NCBI RefSeq assembly: GCF_900110105.1
Contig: NZ_FOCL01000007.1
Span: 62,001-126,000, forward strand
Direction of reading: 5' to 3'
Length of the DNA stretch: 64,000 nucleotides
DNA from: Mucilaginibacter gossypiicola
GTDB taxonomy: Bacteria; Bacteroidota; Bacteroidia; Sphingobacteriales; Sphingobacteriaceae
This document shows positions 1 through 9,083 of this stretch, in pieces. The translations under genes and the position numbers were made by a program. How positions within the stretch are numbered: position 1 is the stretch's first letter; each line of letters opens with the position of its first letter. The notes beneath the pieces were generated by a model, which searched no databases, was not told the origin of the DNA, and saw only the letters and a list, made by a program, of their open reading frames with translations.

Positions 1-1743
1 GGTTACGGCCCTAACGATGTTCGTGAAGAAGGCGGAACCGGTTCGGTAAGCGAAGGCAATGGCTATTTATATAACAACGCTTTTAACGTTTACTCGACCT
101 ACAAAAAAACACTGGGCGATCATTTTTTTAGCGCCATGGTGGGTTTTAACAGCGAAAACTACAGCTACTCGACTGTTAACGCATCTAAAGATGTGCTGAT
201 CTCATCTTCATTACCTTACTTATCGCTTACCAGCGGGACGGCTACGGCAAGCGGCGACTACTCGGCCTATGCAACCAATAGCGTGTTTTCAAGGCTGAAC
301 TACACTTTTAAAAACAGGTATATTCTGGAGGCTACCGGGCGTTATGATGGCTCGTCGCGTTTTCCGGTTACCAAAAGATGGGGCTTTTTCCCGTCAGCGT
401 CTGCAGCGTGGATAGTAAGCGGCGAAAATTTCTTTAAACCATTGGCGCCAACGGTATCAACGTTTAAACTACGCTCATCATACGGTGACCTCGGCAATCA
501 GAACGTGGGCGATTTTGGCTATATCCAATCGCTGGCTACCGGTACATCAGGCTACCTAATTGGCGGTGCCGGTCAAAACCAGATCGTTACCGGTGCACCA
601 GGTTTGAATGTTGACCCACAGACCTACACCTGGGAGAGGGTATCTACCCGCAATTTTGGTACTGATATCGGCTTGCTGAACGATAAGCTATCGCTTACTT
701 TTGATTACTACATCCGCGATACTAAAGGCATGTTAACAGCAGGCCAGGAACTTCCGGCGGTATTGGGTACGGGTGTGCCGCGCCAGAACGCTGCCGATTT
801 GCGTACCAAGGGCTGGGAATTTTCGATATCATATCGTGACAGGTTTGAGCTGGGCTCAAAGCCGTTTAATTTCGATGCTAAAATATTTATTGCCGACTCA
901 AGATCGAAAATTACCAAATTTAAAAACGACCAGGGACTGTTTTCCAGCTATCGTGTAGGTCAGGATATCGGTGAGATCTGGGGCCTTGAAAACGACGGCT
1001 TATTCCGCAGTAAGGACGAAATAGCCAAACTTGATGAATCAGCCATTGTTCCATGGGGGGCTTTATCTATTGTAGAAGGCTGGCCTAAGTACAAGGACCT
1101 TGACGGAAACGGAAAGATAGAAACCGGCTTGAGCGCTAAAAATCCTAAAGATTTAAAGGTCATCGGTAACAGTACAGATCGCTACACCGTTGGTGCCAAT
1201 ATCAATATGGACTGGCGTGGTATCGACCTGGCTATATTCCTGCAGGGTGTTTTGAAAAGAGATTTCTACCCGCACCATTACTTGTTCTGGGGGCCATTTC
1301 AACAGCCCTATGCCAACGTATATCCATGGAACCTGAACTACTACCGCGGCACTGCAGATTCGCCGGAGCAAAGGGCTAAACACTCGGCATCATACATTGC
1401 TGCCGGCCTTGCCGATGCTAATACCAATTCAGAATATCCGGTATTGCAATCATGGCTGGCGGATGCCAACTACGGCAGCGGTTTGGATATTCCGCAAACC
1501 AAATACCTGCTAAATGGTGCTTACCTGCGTATCAAAAACGTATCTGTAGGTTATACCATCCCAGCCAAATGGACTAAAAAGATCGGTATCAGCCGTCTGC
1601 GCTTTTACGCTACCGGCGAGAACCTGTATGAGTTTTCGGCCATTAAAAAATATATCGATCCGGAAGCTGTTAACCAGGGCCCAAGTGCATGGGCATATCC
1701 ATACCAACGCAGGTATGCTTTGGGTTTAAACCTGGATTTTTAA
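1..1743 (+). CDS. SusC-family TonB-dependent outer-membrane transporter, C-terminal part (5' end outside window)
   Basis: The reading frame is open from base 1, so this is the 3' end of a larger gene; about 580 residues of beta-barrel are visible. Diagnostic stretches are the barrel motif EATGRYDGSSRFP followed by WGFFPSASAAW, the late YKDLDGNGKIE segment, and a C-terminal strand ending in an aromatic residue (GLNLDF), typical of outer-membrane barrels. SusC proteins import oligosaccharides or other ligands in complex with a SusD lid lipoprotein, and a susD follows after 37 bp. The two phosphoester-hydrolase genes further downstream suggest a phosphorylated ligand; this is inference. The N-terminal plug and any STN signalling domain cannot be seen. 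Confidence 0.95.
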   Translation, partial: GYGPNDVREEGGTGSVSEGNGYLYNNAFNVYSTYKKTLGDHFFSAMVGFNSENYSYSTVNASKDVLISSSLPYLSLTSGTATASGDYSAYATNSVFSRLNYTFKNRYILEATGRYDGSSRFPVTKRWGFFPSASAAWIVSGENFFKPLAPTVSTFKLRSSYGDLGNQNVGDFGYIQSLATGTSGYLIGGAGQNQIVTGAPGLNVDPQTYTWERVSTRNFGTDIGLLNDKLSLTFDYYIRDTKGMLTAGQELPAVLGTGVPRQNAADLRTKGWEFSISYRDRFELGSKPFNFDAKIFIADSRSKITKFKNDQGLFSSYRVGQDIGEIWGLENDGLFRSKDEIAKLDESAIVPWGALSIVEGWPKYKDLDGNGKIETGLSAKNPKDLKVIGNSTDRYTVGANINMDWRGIDLAIFLQGVLKRDFYPHHYLFWGPFQQPYANVYPWNLNYYRGTADSPEQRAKHSASYIAAGLADANTNSEYPVLQSWLADANYGSGLDIPQTKYLLNGAYLRIKNVSVGYTIPAKWTKKIGISRLRFYATGENLYEFSAIKKYIDPEAVNQGPSAWAYPYQRRYALGLNLDF

Positions 1744-1780
1744 CAACCTGATGTTTCATTACATTTCAAATTAAAGTAAA

Positions 1781-3571
1781 ATGAAAAAGTATCTATATAT
1801 ATTAATTATCGCGGCGGTAAGTACGCTCGCTGCCTGTAAAAAGGGTGGGCTTGACCGTTTTCCGCAAACGTCTGTATCGCCCAACCTGTTCTTTAATAAT
1901 GAGCAGGACCTTGCCTTATATGTAAACGGTTTGTTATCTCAGCCAGATAGGGGTACTTATCTTAACGACCAGAGTTCGGATAACGTGGCTACTACTGCCG
2001 CCGTTGAAGTGAAGAATATTATGGTTGGAAGTGCTAATTCACAAAATATCACTACCGGCTGGGATTGGACAAGATTACGTAACATCAATTACTTTCTTGA
2101 AAATTATCAAAAAGCGCAGGTAACTCAAGCCATTAAAAATCATTATGCCGGTTTGGCCCGCTATTACCGGGCAGGGTTTTACCTGGATAAAATAAAGCGT
2201 TTTTCGGATGTGCCCTGGTATTCCGGTACTTTAGAGCCTTCAAGCAAGGACTTGTACAAAGGCCGCGATCCACGTAAGCTGGTTGCTGATAGCATTATGG
2301 CCGATCTTGATTTCGCTTATAAAAACGTAAGAGAAAGCGTGCCAACCGGTACGCCTGGCAAATGGGCTGTAGCTACATTATACGCCCGTGCTGCGCTGTA
2401 CGAAGGTACGTACCGTAAATATCATGAGGAAGTTGGGCTGAAAGAATCAGCCAACACTTTCCTGGAGACTGCTGCAAAAATTGCCGGTGAGATCATCGCC
2501 AGCGGCAAGTTTAGCATTTATAACACCGGAAAGCCAGATCAGGATTACGGAGCTTTATTTTCGAGCCAGGACCTTACCGGCAATAGCGAAGTGATCCTGA
2601 CCAATATTTTTGATTTAACCAAAGGCAAAGGCCAAAATGTTAACTCAACCGTATTTGGTGATTACGAGCAGGCGCCTGCTAAAGATCTGATCCAAACTTA
2701 CCTGATGAAAGACGGGAGCCGTTTTACAGATGTAGCCAATTACGCGCAAATGGGTTTTGTTGAAGAGTTTAAAAACCGCGATCCACGCCTGGCGCAAACC
2801 ATGGTTTACCCGGGTTGGGTAAGGGTACCTGATGCAACGCCTTACATACAGCGTTTAAATAAAAACTTTACAGGTTACCACCAGCTAAAAGGTTATGTAA
2901 ACAGTACCGATAATAACACCTTAAACGGTGTTGATTTCCCGGTATACCGTTATGCCGAGATCTTGCTTACCTACGCCGAAGCATTGGCCGAGTTGGGTAC
3001 GCTAACCCAAGGCCAATTAGATCAATCGGTTAATTTATTAAGGAGAAGGGCTGGTTTGCCCGATCTTAACCTTGCCGTGGCCAATGCAAATCCCGATCCT
3101 GTTTTGAAGCTCCAATATCCTAATGTAACATACAACGTAGGTGTTATTCTCGAGATCAGGCGCGAACGCAGGGTGGAGTTTGCTTTCGAAAATATGAGAT
3201 ATGATGACCTGATGCGCTGGAAATTAGGTAAGTTGCTTGCCAAAAGCCCGGAAGGTATGTGCTTTAAAGGTTTAGGTAAATATGATTTAACCGGAGATGG
3301 TGTGGAGGATATTATATTGATCGATCGCACTGCTACCATTCCTGCCGAAGATCAGAAAGAAAAAAACTCGTTGGGTGTTAAACTGGTATACTATCGCGCC
3401 GGAACTATTGGTACCGATGCAACCGTTTATCTGAAAAACGGGAACAGCGGTGGTAATATCGTAACCGAAAATGTGGTAAGGACTTTTGAAGATCCGAAAT
3501 TTTACTACCGCCCCATCCCGCAACAGCAAGTTGTATTGAACCCTAATTTGAAACAGATTTTTGGCTGGTAA
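1781..3571 (+). CDS. SusD/RagB-family ligand-binding outer-membrane lipoprotein
   Basis: 596 residues. The leader is a lipoprotein signal peptide with lipobox LAAC (Cys19) followed by Lys-Lys. The usual SusD landmarks are present: an early FFNNEQDL helix, the RYYRAGFYLDKIKRFSDVPW segment of the TPR-like core, and the C-terminal pattern YRYAEILLTYAEAL followed by INxLRRRAGLP-like and RRERRVEFAFE-like sequences. SusD proteins sit on the cell surface as the lid of the SusC transporter. The start 37 bp after the susC stop, and the 7-bp gap to the downstream phosphoesterase, indicate one operon. The ligand is not readable from sequence. Confidence 0.96.
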   Translation: MKKYLYILIIAAVSTLAACKKGGLDRFPQTSVSPNLFFNNEQDLALYVNGLLSQPDRGTYLNDQSSDNVATTAAVEVKNIMVGSANSQNITTGWDWTRLRNINYFLENYQKAQVTQAIKNHYAGLARYYRAGFYLDKIKRFSDVPWYSGTLEPSSKDLYKGRDPRKLVADSIMADLDFAYKNVRESVPTGTPGKWAVATLYARAALYEGTYRKYHEEVGLKESANTFLETAAKIAGEIIASGKFSIYNTGKPDQDYGALFSSQDLTGNSEVILTNIFDLTKGKGQNVNSTVFGDYEQAPAKDLIQTYLMKDGSRFTDVANYAQMGFVEEFKNRDPRLAQTMVYPGWVRVPDATPYIQRLNKNFTGYHQLKGYVNSTDNNTLNGVDFPVYRYAEILLTYAEALAELGTLTQGQLDQSVNLLRRRAGLPDLNLAVANANPDPVLKLQYPNVTYNVGVILEIRRERRVEFAFENMRYDDLMRWKLGKLLAKSPEGMCFKGLGKYDLTGDGVEDIILIDRTATIPAEDQKEKNSLGVKLVYYRAGTIGTDATVYLKNGNSGGNIVTENVVRTFEDPKFYYRPIPQQQVVLNPNLKQIFGW

Positions 3572-3578
3572 CATCACT

Positions 3579-4499
3579 ATGGAAATAAAAAGAAGAGCAT
3601 TATTAAAGGCGGCTGCAGGTATAGCCGCGGGTATGGCGGCAACGGGCGCCATGCCCGTCATGGCCTTATCTGCCGGCAAAAAAGGCGGCAAAGGGAAACC
3701 TGTATTAACCGTGGCGCATATTACCGATGTGCATATCAGGGCGGGTGATAACGCCCCCGACAGGTTTAAGAGTTGTTTAAAGCAGATCATTAGCAAACAC
3801 AAACCCGATTTATTTTTAAACGGCGGCGACTCGATCAACGATGCCTCGTATGATAACGTGGTACGCGAACAGGTTACCGAACAATGGAGCATCTGGGATG
3901 ATTGTATACAACTGTTAAGCAAATACGAAGTATACAGTTGCATAGGTAACCATGACCCCTGGTGGAAAGCCCCTACAAAAACGGATGAAATGTTTGGCAA
4001 AGATTACGTAGTAAAACGCCTCAGGATCCCAAACCGTTATTACAGTGTTAGTAAAAAGAACTGGCATTTCATTATCCTGGATGGTAATAACAGCAATATT
4101 TCGCTGGATGCAGAGCAGTTTACCTGGTTGCAGCAGGAACTGGAAAAACTACCGGCGGGTACGCCAACACTGCTAATGTCGCACTATCCCATTCTGGGCA
4201 CTACGCAGGTGTTGGTAGGCGGCGGCCATTCAGATTGCAAAAAGCTGAAAGACCTGTTTTATAAACATAAAGATAAAGTAAGGATCTGCCTGAGCGGCCA
4301 CAACCACCTGTCGGACCATACGGTTTACAATGATGTATTATATTGCTGCAATGGCGCCATGAGTGGATTCTGGTGGGGAAAAGGCGATGCCGAGTCGGCC
4401 GGGCCAGGCTATTACCTGGAAACTCCGCCCGGATATGCCATCCTGAAGCTTTATGCCGACGGCAGCGTGGAGAACGAGTACTATCCGCATACCTTTTAA
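3579..4499 (+). CDS. Tat-exported calcineurin-like metallophosphoesterase
   Basis: 306 residues from the ATG at 3579, just 7 bp after the susD stop; an upstream in-frame TTG lies inside susD and is less likely. The N-terminus KRRALLKAAAGIAAGMAA is a twin-arginine-like leader, implying export after folding with metals bound. All five blocks of the calcineurin-like superfamily are visible: DVH (in ITDVHI), GGDS, GNHD, SHYP and GHNH. The fold hydrolyses phosphomono- or diesters with a dinuclear metal centre. Its position between susD and an alkaline-phosphatase-like gene suggests it strips phosphate from a ligand imported by this locus; the actual substrate is unknown. Confidence 0.93.
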   Translation: MEIKRRALLKAAAGIAAGMAATGAMPVMALSAGKKGGKGKPVLTVAHITDVHIRAGDNAPDRFKSCLKQIISKHKPDLFLNGGDSINDASYDNVVREQVTEQWSIWDDCIQLLSKYEVYSCIGNHDPWWKAPTKTDEMFGKDYVVKRLRIPNRYYSVSKKNWHFIILDGNNSNISLDAEQFTWLQQELEKLPAGTPTLLMSHYPILGTTQVLVGGGHSDCKKLKDLFYKHKDKVRICLSGHNHLSDHTVYNDVLYCCNGAMSGFWWGKGDAESAGPGYYLETPPGYAILKLYADGSVENEYYPHTF

Positions 4500-4509
4500 C
4501 GATAAAACA

Positions 4510-5751
4510 ATGAGATTAAAATCAATTATTTGTATTGCTGCCTGCCTTTCTTTGTCAGCAATTGGTTTCGCACAGCAAAGGCAAAAAAAGGTAGTTTATG
4601 TTATTGCTGATGGGGTCCCTGCCGATGTAATGGAGCGTGTGGAACTGCCAAATCTTAAAAAGATCATCGACGCCGGTTCATATCTGCGTATTCACGTAGG
4701 TGGTGACAAGGGTACTTATAATGAAACGCCAACCATATCGGCAGTAGGGTATAACAGTTTGTTAACCGGCACCTGGGTAAATAAACACAACGTGCCCGAT
4801 AATGATATCACGGCGCCTAATTATAACTACAAGCATATTTTTGAGGTTTTTAAGACTCAATACCCCAATAAAAAAACCGGAATCTTCTCAAGCTGGACTG
4901 ATAACCGTACCAAATTACTGGGTGATGGCCTGGCCGCAACCGGCAACTTTAAACCCGATTATGCTTTTGATGGTTATGAGCTGGATACAGTTAGGTTTAA
5001 GCATGATAAAAAATCGGATTACATGCACCTGATTGATGAGGAAGTTGTAAAACAGGCAGCTAATACCATCCAAACAAAGGCACCCGACCTGTCATGGGTA
5101 TATTTGGAATATACTGACGATATGGGCCACCGCTATGGCGATAGTCCGGAGTTTTACAAAGCTGTTAGCATGTTGGATATTCAGATGGGTAAACTTTGGG
5201 ATGCCATTACTTATCGTCAGAAAAACTATAAAGAAGACTGGCTGATTGTGATCACAACCGATCATGGTCGTGACGAAAGAACAGGCAAAGGCCACGGCGG
5301 CCAGTCGGAGAGGCAACGATCAACGTGGATGGTGAGCAACTACAAAAATCTGAATACTTACGCACAGTATTTTGATGTGAGTATAGTGGACATTATGCCT
5401 TCAATAGCCCGCTACCTGGATGTGAAATTGCCTGAAAGTGTTAAACAGGAAATTGATGGTACGCCTTTTATAGGTCCGGTATCGGTAACTGCCCTTAAGG
5501 TTAATTATATTCAGGATCACCTGGATATCAGCTGGAGGGCCCTCGAAAAAACAGGTAAGGTAAAAGTATGGCTGGCCACCACCAATAATTTTAAAACAAG
5601 CGGAAAAGATGAATATCATTTGCTGGGTGAGGTTGACCTAACACAGCAACATTATTTTGCGGATTTAAAAGACTACCCTTCCGAATTTTATAAAATTATT
5701 GTTGAAGGGGCAGATAATAGTGTGAACAAGTGGGTTAATTTAAAGAAATAA
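4510..5751 (+). CDS. alkaline-phosphatase superfamily phosphodiesterase/phosphatase (NPP-like), secreted
   Basis: 413 residues from the ATG at 4510, which gives a clean Sec signal peptide ending in IGFAQ; the longer in-frame start overlaps the previous gene. Metal-site motifs of the nucleotide pyrophosphatase/phosphodiesterase branch are visible: VIADGVP (Asp34), a Thr/Ser stretch ETPTIS (residues 72-77) at the nucleophile position, YTDDMGHRYG, and TTDHGRD followed by GHGG. The last 90 residues look like an appended beta domain. The gene starts 10 bp after the metallophosphoesterase and is the last gene of the operon. It probably acts in the periplasm on phosphoesters or phosphodiesters. Phosphatase versus diesterase cannot be settled from sequence. 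Confidence 0.88.
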   Translation: MRLKSIICIAACLSLSAIGFAQQRQKKVVYVIADGVPADVMERVELPNLKKIIDAGSYLRIHVGGDKGTYNETPTISAVGYNSLLTGTWVNKHNVPDNDITAPNYNYKHIFEVFKTQYPNKKTGIFSSWTDNRTKLLGDGLAATGNFKPDYAFDGYELDTVRFKHDKKSDYMHLIDEEVVKQAANTIQTKAPDLSWVYLEYTDDMGHRYGDSPEFYKAVSMLDIQMGKLWDAITYRQKNYKEDWLIVITTDHGRDERTGKGHGGQSERQRSTWMVSNYKNLNTYAQYFDVSIVDIMPSIARYLDVKLPESVKQEIDGTPFIGPVSVTALKVNYIQDHLDISWRALEKTGKVKVWLATTNNFKTSGKDEYHLLGEVDLTQQHYFADLKDYPSEFYKIIVEGADNSVNKWVNLKK

Positions 5752-5861
5752 CCCCAATCAAGGATATTTTTGATGAGTGATCCGGCTTGTTGTACCTGCA
5801 ACCGCGATACACCGCACGATTTGCTAATTTCATTCATCGGCGAAAACCAGATCTGCGCCGG

Positions 5862-5893
5862 CCGGGAGCCTTGGTAATTACTCCAGCTCCCGG
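5862..5893. terminator. hairpin downstream of the phosphatase operon
   Basis: Perfect 8-bp inverted repeat CCGGGAGC / GCTCCCGG with a 16-nt loop, 110 bp after the phosphodiesterase stop. There is no T run, so it is only a possible terminator or mRNA 3' stabiliser. Nothing else is evident in 5752-6032 apart from the promoter-like element listed separately. Confidence 0.4.
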
Positions 5894-5999
5894 TATCTTC
5901 CTTAGGTTAAGCGAAAAACAAGCGCATACCGGCGTTACGATTTTATTTTGATATTGAACATCCCCGTATTTGGGTATATTACTGAAAACCTTGGCGATT

Positions 6000-6007
6000 T
6001 ATCTTTG
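6000..6007 (+). promoter_or_regulatory. candidate Bacteroidota -7 promoter element
   Basis: TATCTTTG matches the Bacteroidota -7 consensus TAnnTTTG and lies 25 bp ahead of the short-chain dehydrogenase start. A matching -33 TTTG occurs at 5969-5972, but the 27-nt spacing is longer than usual, so support is partial. Confidence 0.35.
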
Positions 6008-6032
6008 AAGCATTTTTTAATTACAGTAAATT

Positions 6033-6932
6033 ATGTGGATTACAAGTGATATACCCGACCAGTCAGGAAAAACAGTAATAATTACAGGAGCCAATACGGG
6101 CATTGGATTTGAAGCAGCAAAAGCGCTTTATAACCGGGGCGCTTATGTTATAATGGCCTGCCGAAATATAGATAAGGCTCAGGCGGCGTTAAGCGAAATA
6201 AAAACAGGGTCCGGCCCGGGCGAAGTTGAGTTGGCGTTTCTTGATTTGGCATCTCTCAAATCGGTAAGTGAATTTGCGTCCACTATAAAAAATAGGGTAT
6301 CAAATATCGACGTGCTGATTAATAATGCGGGCGTAATGACACCACCAAAGGGTTTTACAGCAGAGGGATTTGAGTCGCAATTTGGGATTAATCATCTCGG
6401 GCACTTCGCGCTTACCGGTCATCTTTACCCCCTTATCAGAAAGACGCCAGGGGCGCGAATAATAACGGTAACGAGTTTGGCTTATCTGTATGGAGACATA
6501 AACTTTCATAACCTGAAGTGCGAAAATCCATATGACGCTTTCAGGGAATACTGCCAGAGTAAACTTGCCAATATTAGCTTTGCGTTAGAATTGCAACGCA
6601 GGATATTAAAAAAAGGGGATAAGGTATATTCAATTGCCGCGCATCCGGGAGTAACTAAAACAAGCATCGGACGCCATATGAGCGACTCAGAGCTTGAGGC
6701 TGCATCTCAGCGTTTTGGGGAATTTATGGAGGCTTCACAAGGTGTGTTACCGATACTTTACGCTGCTGTAGCATCCGGAGTAAAAGAAGGTGGTTTTTAT
6801 GGTCCCGATGCGGATGGAGGCCTCAGGGGGTATCCTTCTCCTGCCGCAGTTCAGGAAAACGCCGTCAACCAATCAACAGCCACCGAATTGTGGAACATAA
6901 GTCAGGAAGCTGCAAACATTATATTTCCATAA
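6033..6932 (+). CDS. short-chain dehydrogenase/reductase (retinol-dehydrogenase-like)
   Basis: 299 residues. It has a classical SDR Rossmann fold: cofactor motif TGANTGIG at about residues 17-24, the NNAG motif in INNAGVMTPP, a catalytic Ser in VTSLAYLYG, and the Tyr173/Lys177 pair in YCQSK. Arg in ACRN after the second beta strand suggests NADP(H) preference. Length and layout resemble the retinol dehydrogenase/WW-domain oxidoreductase-like branch, which reduces or oxidises small hydrophobic carbonyls; the true substrate is unknown. It stands alone, convergent with the DUF418 gene, and has no signal peptide (cytoplasmic). Confidence 0.9.
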   Translation: MWITSDIPDQSGKTVIITGANTGIGFEAAKALYNRGAYVIMACRNIDKAQAALSEIKTGSGPGEVELAFLDLASLKSVSEFASTIKNRVSNIDVLINNAGVMTPPKGFTAEGFESQFGINHLGHFALTGHLYPLIRKTPGARIITVTSLAYLYGDINFHNLKCENPYDAFREYCQSKLANISFALELQRRILKKGDKVYSIAAHPGVTKTSIGRHMSDSELEAASQRFGEFMEASQGVLPILYAAVASGVKEGGFYGPDADGGLRGYPSPAAVQENAVNQSTATELWNISQEAANIIFP

Positions 6933-6948
6933 AACCATTTGCACGACA

Positions 6949-6987
6949 AGAACGCAGCACAGCCTATCTAAGCGGTGTCTGCGTTCT
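6949..6987. terminator. terminator hairpin between convergent genes
   Basis: Perfect 9-bp stem AGAACGCAG / CTGCGTTCT, 17 bp after the dehydrogenase stop and followed by a weak T-rich stretch. It can serve the plus-strand dehydrogenase and possibly the convergent minus-strand DUF418 gene. Confidence 0.6.
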
Positions 6988-7037
6988 GTTATTATCAATT
7001 AAAAGCACGACCAATATGCCTGGATTTTCAGAAGTTT

Positions 7038-8375
7038 TTATCGTCTTTTAAAAGGTTGAGTTTTCAAATAAGTAAGACTGCGCCATGCCCATTCAAACGG
7101 GCCATAAGTAAAGTACCGTAACCAAATTGCGCTCAAAATTATTTGAAAAATCCAAATCAATAATGCTGCTTCTATCAGTTCATATCGTTGTAGTTTTCCA
7201 TAAAAACCGAAGCCGAAAAATATTATTGAGGTTATAATGGATTGCATCAGATAATTGGTTAATGCCATTTGTCCTACGTTTGCAAATACTTTGAAAATGT
7301 TACGCAGACTGGTTAGTCTGTATAAAAGTATCAGCGCACTTAAATACGCAGCTACTTGTAATAGTCGTTTCGCCTGATAGAATACCACAGGAGAGGCACT
7401 TTCAGTGATTTTTACAAAGTCAAATTTGTTATTGTAGATGTTCATAAGGTCATAATAATTCATTACAAGAGTGATGATCAGGCCGCCTGACGCAACAACG
7501 ATGTAAATCCATGTCTTGCTTTCTCCCGTTATAAATCCCGATCTGTAAAATGCCATGCCTGTAAAAAAGAGCAACGCTATGTCCCACCAGTGATTATAAA
7601 AGAAGGTACTTTCAAAATCAATATTTTGATCATATATGATCTTGAGCAGGCCCGAAAGATTGGCGCTTTGAACAGCGGTGGATGCCTCTTTGCCGATAAC
7701 TACCATGCCAGGGTTGCTGTTTTCTGTTTTAAATTTTTGAAACGCTGTTAGGTCCGAATTTTGTTCAGGGGTCAAAGCGTGCCTGTGTATATTTAGTTCT
7801 TCAGCTTGTTTCCCCTTTTCGATGACGAGCCTGGTATCATTTTGCTGAGAACTTTCACGGTAGATCCCAAAAAGCAGCAGTATTGTTATTGGGATCATTA
7901 ACCGGGACGCCGACATCCGTCGGAACGGAAAAAGCGTTAGCCCGATTAACGCGTAGTCATAAAGTATATCTCCGGGCCAAAGAAAAACGAATGCATTTAA
8001 AAGCCCCAGTGCTAAGAGCCATAACATACGTCTGTAAAAAATGTCCGCAGCTTTTAGGCCTATCCCGCGCTGTTCCAGCCGGTCCAGCAATAATAATGAA
8101 CCGACTCCGAATAATATACAAAACATCCCCCTCATAACACCTTCAAAAAGGCCCATACCAAATAACCACGCAAAGAAATTACTTCCTGTTTGTGATTGCC
8201 CGGCGTTCATGTTCATGTAAAATATTCCGGGTTGTCCCTGCTCCATAATGTTCATTACCAGGATCCCCAGCACCGCTATTCCGCGCATTGCGTCCAGTAA
8301 TATAATCCTCTTATTTTGGGCAACAGGGTTAGCCGTTTTTTCTTGCTGATCCGTATTTATGATAACTTTATCCAT
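7038..8375 (-). CDS. DUF418-family polytopic membrane protein (YeiB-like)
   Basis: 445 residues with about ten predicted transmembrane segments. The N-terminal signature LLDAMRGIAVLGILVMN is typical of the YeiB/DUF418 and acyltransferase-3-related membrane proteins. The C-terminal block GPFEWAWRSLTY is the DUF418 hallmark. The loop at residues 175-235 is polar and extended. The biochemical function of the family is not established, and membrane-linked acyl transfer is only an analogy. It is flanked by a convergent dehydrogenase and a same-strand periplasmic gene 138 bp upstream, and is probably its own transcription unit. Confidence 0.9.
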   Translation of the reverse strand: MDKVIINTDQQEKTANPVAQNKRIILLDAMRGIAVLGILVMNIMEQGQPGIFYMNMNAGQSQTGSNFFAWLFGMGLFEGVMRGMFCILFGVGSLLLLDRLEQRGIGLKAADIFYRRMLWLLALGLLNAFVFLWPGDILYDYALIGLTLFPFRRMSASRLMIPITILLLFGIYRESSQQNDTRLVIEKGKQAEELNIHRHALTPEQNSDLTAFQKFKTENSNPGMVVIGKEASTAVQSANLSGLLKIIYDQNIDFESTFFYNHWWDIALLFFTGMAFYRSGFITGESKTWIYIVVASGGLIITLVMNYYDLMNIYNNKFDFVKITESASPVVFYQAKRLLQVAAYLSALILLYRLTSLRNIFKVFANVGQMALTNYLMQSIITSIIFFGFGFYGKLQRYELIEAALLIWIFQIILSAIWLRYFTYGPFEWAWRSLTYLKTQPFKRR

Positions 8376-8513
8376 TGTATACTAATTGTTTGCTTTGTAC
8401 TGTATGAGATAGTAACGAACTATATAAGACCGCAGGGAAGCCCAGTTATAATGCGTAAAACCATATTTAGACGGTGCCACCTTCTTCGGTCGCCGTCAGC
8501 ATAAGTTTTATGT

Positions 8514-8963
8514 TTAGCCGCCGATTTTAAGTTCGAAATTGACTGAATCTGGGGGGAGGCACATTTTATCATTGTTTGCCATGTAGCTCAGCTTACCTCT
8601 GATAATGATGTTGGCCTTTGTGGTGATTATTTTTTGAATAAATATGGCCCTCCGTTTAAAGTACCGGATGTTCATTCCGAACGCGTCACTGTATATTGAA
8701 TCACGAGCTGATTCGCTGACGGCACCCGAAAGACGATAATATTTGGATGGCTTGAAAGTGACCTGTGTTTTTATCGGACCGCCATCCGCAATGTTCAGGC
8801 TATATATTTGCCAACCGGTGTCGATCCGCGCTTCCATGCAGATTTCGGTTTCTACGCGGCTGATCTTTTTTGAGTAAACCCGGAATTTTACCGGATTCAG
8901 GTCTTGTGCTTTGGCATTGACACAGAAAAATATAGCTATTAATATAAAATGTAATTTTTTCAT
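8514..8963 (-). CDS. DsbD N-terminal-domain-like periplasmic protein with one cysteine missing
   Basis: 149 residues with signal peptide MKKLHFILIAIFFCVNAKAQ. The mature part resembles the immunoglobulin-like N-terminal domain of thiol:disulfide interchange protein DsbD (the DsbC/DsbD_N family): DTGWQIYSLN, GGPIKTQVTF, and the final block YMANNDKMCLPP followed by a beta strand. In Bacteroidota homologues the last block normally reads C-x4-C-LPP. Here the first Cys is Asn130 and only Cys135 remains, so thiol exchange by the usual pair is not possible. A 36-residue secreted ORF lies 9 bp upstream on the same strand. It may be a binding or assembly module rather than a redox partner. Confidence 0.75.
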   Translation of the reverse strand: MKKLHFILIAIFFCVNAKAQDLNPVKFRVYSKKISRVETEICMEARIDTGWQIYSLNIADGGPIKTQVTFKPSKYYRLSGAVSESARDSIYSDAFGMNIRYFKRRAIFIQKIITTKANIIIRGKLSYMANNDKMCLPPDSVNFELKIGG

Positions 8964-8972
8964 GTTTTGATT

Positions 8973-9083
8973 TTATGCTTTAGAAAGATGGATTGTTTGG
9001 CATGTGCTTCGCGGGTTTTGCGCCTTGGCTTCTGACAGGGTGATAATTACCAAAAGCAGCAAAATCGAATGCCTTCTTTTCAT
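8973..9083 (-). CDS. small secreted peptide ORF (36 aa), function unknown
   Basis: A short reading frame from ATG at 9083 to TAA at 8973. It encodes a convincing Sec leader, MKRRHSILLLLVIITLSEAK then AQ, followed by only 14 mature residues (NPRSTCQTIHLSKA) with one Cys. The stop lies 9 bp before the DsbD-N-like gene, so the two are probably co-transcribed. It could be a real micropeptide, a translational leader, or the residue of a truncated secreted gene. No family is recognisable. Confidence 0.45.
   Translation of the reverse strand: MKRRHSILLLLVIITLSEAKAQNPRSTCQTIHLSKA

Noticed and set aside
3287-4000. 237-residue antisense open frame on the minus strand over the metallophosphoesterase
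   Set aside because: It overlaps two well-supported plus-strand genes, has low-complexity composition and no recognisable domain.
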